From Flavobacterium fragile (GTDB lineage: Bacteria > Bacteroidota > Bacteroidia > Flavobacteriales > Flavobacteriaceae), in contig NZ_JAMLJN010000004.1 in assembly GCF_023634865.1 (NCBI RefSeq), forward strand, positions 182,739 to 246,738: a stretch of 64,000 nt of DNA. Direction: 5' to 3'. The notes under the pieces are model-generated. The model searched no databases and had not been told where the DNA came from. It saw only the letters and a program-made list of their open reading frames with translations. Every line of letters begins with the position of its first letter. The first letter of the stretch is position 1. Positions 61,205 to 64,000 of this stretch are shown piece after piece. The position numbers and the translations under genes are program-made.

Positions 61205-61332
61205 CAAGCGTTTGTCAAGATTGCGAATTTTGTTGTAAATACACGTTTATTTCTCGCAAGAAATTTTATCTTTAACAGAAAATAATCGGTTCCGAAGCTC
61301 GCAACCTCGCCAAGCGCCGGAACGTTAGGCGC
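61197..61332. repeat. attC-like site C (cassette 3/4 junction)
   Basis: A 136 bp site begins GCTGCTAAC (61197-61205) and ends GGAACGTTAGGCGC (to 61332). Only this site's right core reads GTTAGGC, which fits the classical GTTRRRY. The body is a near copy of site B, with about nine differences in 131 bp. Confidence 0.85.
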
Positions 61333-61346
61333 AAGTAAACCCAAAA

Positions 61347-61919
61347 ATGATGAAAAAAATCATTATAGCAATAATATGCTTTATCAATCTTAGTTTTATA
61401 AATATTGGAATGGACTATTCCATTGAAGCTAATGTTAAAACAAATTGCCAAGATAATTTTCCTTCAGGACTGTCATTTTTCTTTGAGCAAGTTGGAGGTT
61501 ATGGAGATAAAAGTATGGTTTCCCAAGTGGAAAGAATTCTCAATATTGATTTATCAACATTTCAAGAATATGATTTTATTGATAACGAGGAATCTTCTGA
61601 AAAATATTGGAAAAACATTACGAAATTCGAATCCGTAATTGACAAATTCATTTCAAAAATTAAAGCTAATCCAAAGTACTATCAAAAAATAAAATACAAT
61701 CCGATAAAACTTGGAGTCGATTTCTCATCTGATCTAAACGAGATGAAAAAAATCGAACAAAAGCAAAAAGAATATGAAAATCATCCGATGTATGGCTACC
61801 CAAATGACAATAAATATTTAAGTTCGAAAGCTATACTCAAAGATTTAGAAACTTTGAAAAATATACTGAAGTGTTATAAAAAAAGTGGTGCTACTAAAAT
61901 AAAGCTGAATTACGATTAA
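61347..61919 (+). CDS. Cassette 4: hypothetical secreted protein
   Basis: A 190-residue exported protein of unknown function. The N-terminus MMKKIIIAIICFINLSFINIG is a signal peptide or anchor. The mature part is lysine-rich and helical, with QVGGYGDKSMVSQVERILN, YWKNITKFESVIDKFISKIK, and a tail with KNILKCYKKSGATKIKLNYD. Two ATGs in tandem start it. It lies 14 bp after GTTAGGCGC and 8 bp before GCGCCTAAC, exact complements, as for a single cassette. Confidence 0.72.
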   Translation: MMKKIIIAIICFINLSFINIGMDYSIEANVKTNCQDNFPSGLSFFFEQVGGYGDKSMVSQVERILNIDLSTFQEYDFIDNEESSEKYWKNITKFESVIDKFISKIKANPKYYQKIKYNPIKLGVDFSSDLNEMKKIEQKQKEYENHPMYGYPNDNKYLSSKAILKDLETLKNILKCYKKSGATKIKLNYD

Positions 61920-61927
61920 AATTACCA

Positions 61928-62098
61928 GCGCCTAACAGCGGTTTTGTGAAATGGCGGGGCTTGGTGTGTAATTGGAGGAGCCAGTGCTTGCACTTCTCTC
62001 CAACTTTTGAGCTTTTTTCTTTCAAACTTTTCGGTATATTTGTAAACATCAGTGACAAAAATCCGCCACTTCACAAAGCCGGCGGGACGTTAGCAGTA
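61928..62098. repeat. attC-like site D (cassette 4/5 junction)
   Basis: A 171 bp site begins GCGCCTAAC and ends GGGACGTTAGCAGTA. Left arm CAGCGGTTTTGTGAA pairs with right arm TTCACAAAGCCGGCG with bulges, and TGGCGG pairs with CCGCCA inside. Its body is unlike sites B and C, as is normal for attC variety. Confidence 0.8.
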
Positions 62099-62133
62099 AT
62101 GCAACCGCAAGTCGGAGAATCTAATAAATTATT

Positions 62134-62427
62134 ATGAACATACGATTGTTTTTTCTTTTAGTTATTATTGAATCGCTTTTTGTGGTTGTTGGATTTTTTG
62201 GACTTATTTTATTTTTCTTTCTTTATTTTGGTTCTGGCGCTGGAGCGACCTCTGATAAAGCTATGTTAACGGAAAATATTGCGTTTGGAATTCTATTTTC
62301 GACACCATTGCTTTTTGGAATTTTTAAATTCATAACTGTAACAGAAAAATTAAAAGCCAAAAGTTATTTATACTCAGGTTTGCTCGTGACAATAGTTAGC
62401 GGAATATATTTTGGACTGAATATTTAA
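62134..62427 (+). CDS. Cassette 5a: small hypothetical membrane protein
   Basis: A 97-residue protein with three hydrophobic segments: LFFLLVIIESLFVVVGFFGLI (about 5-25), IAFGILFSTPLLFGIFKF (about 49-66) and SYLYSGLLVTIVSGIYFGL (about 77-95). It is probably an inner-membrane protein, with no family recognised. It is the first of two genes in cassette 5, 36 bp after the boundary GTTAGCAGTA. Its stop is 63 bp before the second gene. Confidence 0.65.
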   Translation: MNIRLFFLLVIIESLFVVVGFFGLILFFFLYFGSGAGATSDKAMLTENIAFGILFSTPLLFGIFKFITVTEKLKAKSYLYSGLLVTIVSGIYFGLNI

Positions 62428-62490
62428 TAGCGCTTCTTCTAATAACTATAAGTGGACGGAATACATCAATAAAATTGAAACAAAACTGAA

Positions 62491-62919
62491 ATGAAATTTA
62501 ACTTTGTCAAACCTACTTTAATTTCTTGCGCCATTGGATTTTTTATTCCTGGTTTTACTGCAATTTTATTTTTTTTGTTTCAACTATTGACTGACAATAT
62601 CGGCATTGATTGTAGCACTTCTTGGAAATCAATATGGCTCATAACAAGTCTTATTTCTGTCGCGTTGCCATATTTTTTCATAGAAAATATTAAGAAAACT
62701 AAAAATCCAACTTTGACAAAACTGACATTATTTAACTTTATCGAATATATTAGTCTACAAGCCTGTTTAGCTCAATTTTTTACTAACTCAAAAACAATAT
62801 GTTATGGTTCTAGTGGACAAAATGGAATTGAACTCGTATTTACTGCTTGGATTGCTTTACCTATTTTGGTTTTTATAAGTTTTGTATTTAAATATAAATT
62901 GGAAAATTACACTGAATAA
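62491..62919 (+). CDS. Cassette 5b: hypothetical membrane protein
   Basis: A 142-residue protein with four hydrophobic segments: LISCAIGFFIPGFTAILFFLF (about 10-30), SIWLITSLISVALPYFF (about 47-63), FNFIEYISLQACLAQFF (about 81-97), and FTAWIALPILVFISFVFKY (about 117-135). It is an inner-membrane protein of unknown function. Cysteines at residues 13, 40, 92 and 104 may or may not matter. It ends 7 bp before TACTGCTAAC, the complement of this cassette's left boundary. Confidence 0.68.
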   Translation: MKFNFVKPTLISCAIGFFIPGFTAILFFLFQLLTDNIGIDCSTSWKSIWLITSLISVALPYFFIENIKKTKNPTLTKLTLFNFIEYISLQACLAQFFTNSKTICYGSSGQNGIELVFTAWIALPILVFISFVFKYKLENYTE

Positions 62920-62925
62920 ATGCAC

Positions 62926-63065
62926 TACTGCTAACAGCCGCTAAGGCGGATTTGGGTTTGGTTGCTTATGGAAAGTTGGTTTTGTGTTTGGAATGTTGGT
63001 TTTTAACTCCGATATTTGGCGTATACTAATCCCAAACCGCGCCCTAGCGGCAAGACGTTAGCCGT
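62926..63065. repeat. attC-like site E (cassette 5/6 junction)
   Basis: A 140 bp site begins TACTGCTAAC and ends AAGACGTTAGCCGT. Left arm GCCGCTAAGGCGGATTTGGG pairs with right arm CCCAAACCGCGCCCTAGCGG with bulged bases. Confidence 0.8.
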
Positions 63066-63089
63066 CACTTTGGAAAAACGAAATCTTAA

Positions 63090-63464
63090 ATGGAAATGAA
63101 ATATATTAAGTTTAAACTTCCAGAAAATATCTCAGAACCTCCAAAAGATGGGATTCTAAAAAAATTGTTTTTTAATTTACTCGGAAATGTTTTATCTAAA
63201 ATAATTCCAAAAGCAAATCCTGATTTTGAAAAATATATAGATGATGTTGAATATTGGATTCTGGAATGTGAAACTGAAAGTGGAATTCCAATAAGAGAAA
63301 TAGGAATCGATAAAAATGAAAAGGTAATTCTAAAAATGCCTTTTAAAAATGATTACGGTTATTGGATAGACAACTATTTTCTATTGAATGATTTTGTAAA
63401 TAAATTCAATGCTGTAGAAATTGAAAAAAAAGATTTTGAAGCAAACTGGGAAAAAATAAACTAA
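63090..63464 (+). CDS. Cassette 6: hypothetical protein
   Basis: A 124-residue soluble protein of unknown function. It starts MEMKYIKFKLPENISEPPKD and has FFNLLGNVLSKIIPKANPDFEKYIDDVEYWILECE (about residues 29-63), IGIDKNEKVILKMPFKNDYGYW and FEANWEKIN at the end. It resembles small immunity-like or DUF6881-like proteins in size and layout, but this is only an impression. It is 25 bp after GTTAGCCGT. Its own right boundary, ACGGCTAA, is the place where the group II intron was inserted. Confidence 0.65.
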   Translation: MEMKYIKFKLPENISEPPKDGILKKLFFNLLGNVLSKIIPKANPDFEKYIDDVEYWILECETESGIPIREIGIDKNEKVILKMPFKNDYGYWIDNYFLLNDFVNKFNAVEIEKKDFEANWEKIN

Positions 63465-63480
63465 AAGAAGATAAAAGCGA

Positions 63481-63488
63481 ACGGCTAA
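63481..63488. other. attC-like site F, left core only
   Basis: ACGGCTAA matches the complement of GTTAGCCGT (63057-63065) except that the last base, expected C, is lost at the intron junction. The rest of the site is missing, replaced by the intron fragment. Confidence 0.65.
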
Positions 63489-63616
63489 TTGAGTAGACTG
63501 CCCTGCCAGAAACTGACAGGGAGAGCCTCTCACACCACCGTACGTACGGTTCTCGTATACGGCGGTTTCCCGAAAATACGGGACAGGCTCCAAGCGATGT
63601 GTTGAGAAGTTTAAAA
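63489..63616 (-). mobile_element. Group II intron 3' fragment (domain V and VI)
   Basis: On the minus strand positions 63565-63533 fold as a group II intron domain V of about 33 nt: CCGCCGT pairs with ACGGTGG across a TACG/CGTA inner stem capped by AGAAC, with a 2 nt bulge. GTGTGAGAGGC follows as in known introns. CCCTG (63501-63505) and CAGGG (63517-63521) frame a domain VI stem, and the intron ends TACTCAAT at the junction. The CGC rather than AGC at the base hints at class C. The 5' part, any reverse transcriptase and domains I-III are gone; an IS256-like element takes their place. Confidence 0.72.
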
Positions 63617-64000
63617 GGACACTATCCTAAAAAGTGTGTAAGTTAAAAATAATGGGGTTTGACTTTTTACTTAAAGTTGAACCCTTTTTTCAAATATAGT
63701 TAAGAACTGATTGAGGATTAATCCCCAATTTTGGATTGGCATTGACCATTTTTTGGTTGCTTCTCTCAGAGCAAAATATACGGATTTTAAAACAGCATCA
63801 TCCGTTGGGAACGATAATTTATTTTTGGTGTACTTTCTAATCTTACCGTTAAGATTCTCGATTAAATTAGTGGTATAAATTATTTTTCTAATTTCTATTG
63901 GGAATTCAAAAAACACGGTGAGTTCTTCCCAATTTTCTTCCCAAGATTTTACTGCATAAGGATATTTATGATTCCATTTATTGGCAAAATCTTCTAATGC
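63617..64000 (-). mobile_element. IS256-family insertion sequence, partial
   Basis: The element begins about GGACACTATCC (63617 on) next to AAAAGTGTGTAAGTT, a likely terminal inverted repeat of IS256-like elements. It contains the 3' end of a transposase on the minus strand and continues past the window's edge. The other end and target duplication cannot be seen. Confidence 0.8.
63671..64000 (-). CDS. IS256-family transposase, C-terminal part (cut by window edge)
   Basis: A partial DDE transposase of the Mutator/IS256 family. The window shows the last 109 codons, open to position 64000. Family landmarks are [17 protein letters not shown], then the diagnostic [21 protein letters not shown] (IxxTNxIExxNxxIR) and [22 protein letters not shown]. 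The frame runs without stops upstream of the GTG at 63916, so the true start lies outside. It probably encodes an intact transposase. Its insertion removed most of the group II intron. Confidence 0.9.
   Translation of the reverse strand, partial: ALEDFANKWNHKYPYAVKSWEENWEELTVFFEFPIEIRKIIYTTNLIENLNGKIRKYTKNKLSFPTDDAVLKSVYFALREATKKWSMPIQNWGLILNQFLTIFEKRVQL

Noticed and set aside
59912..63065. CRISPR-like reading of the regularly spaced repeats
   Set aside because: Spacing is 500-800 bp with whole genes between, and repeat bodies differ; this fits attC sites instead.
63533..63565. tRNA or small hairpin RNA at the stem-rich region near the end
   Set aside because: It lacks a tRNA cloverleaf and matches a group II intron domain V with the following GTGTGAGAGGC.

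Overview
The window looks like a chromosome segment from a member of the Flavobacteriaceae, close to Flavobacterium. The evidence is the low GC content, a protein with a type IX secretion C-terminal signal, Bacteroidetes-type promoters (TTTG, about 18-19 bp, TAnnTTTG), the scarcity of Shine-Dalgarno sequences, and several families (DUF4835, DUF6495, divergent PurM, PafA, FabV, a BamD-RpoZ-CoaBC-RecN order) that I know mainly from this group. No rRNA or tRNA gene was recognised.

From 1 to about 58.8 kb the content is mostly core housekeeping. Blocks in order: smpB, an XRE regulator and pcm; a Gfo/Idh oxidoreductase, 3-hydroxyacyl-CoA dehydrogenase and a DUF1015 protein; a YggS-type PLP protein, an exonuclease/GIY-YIG fusion, a voltage-gated channel and miaA; an acyl-ACP thioesterase; a two-component pair; coaE with a glycosyltransferase; a 1370-residue secreted T9SS protein; fabV; the bamD-rpoZ-coaBC-DUF4835-recN operon; dapA; a split 5'-nucleotidase pair; ligA; the rpsF-rpsR-rplI operon; a LytTR regulator and priA; nadC; sucC; lysA; pafA; mnmA; a fasciclin lipoprotein; pyrG-yidC; an OsmC/LysM cluster; purM-guaA; and an OmpA protein. 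Intergenic spaces carry many short dispersed repeats, two of which sit in frame inside the YggS-like gene.

From about 58.8 kb to the end the window changes character. After a cluster of strong palindromes (58942-59029) come seven small plus-strand genes of unknown function, arranged as six cassettes separated by 136-171 bp imperfect inverted repeats that end in ACGTTAG. The first and last 8-10 bases of each cassette are complementary to each other, while the two ends of one separating repeat need not be. That is the signature left by integron-type recombination. No integrase gene is visible, so this looks like an integrase-less cassette cluster (CALIN-like). The last site is cut at its core by the 3' end of a group II intron in antisense orientation, which is how IIC-attC introns behave. 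That intron is itself truncated by an IS256-family element that runs off the window.

The integron-like array with its non-canonical core, the nested intron and IS, and the in-frame repeats in the YggS gene are the most interesting parts. Domain and family names are from memory and were not checked by search.
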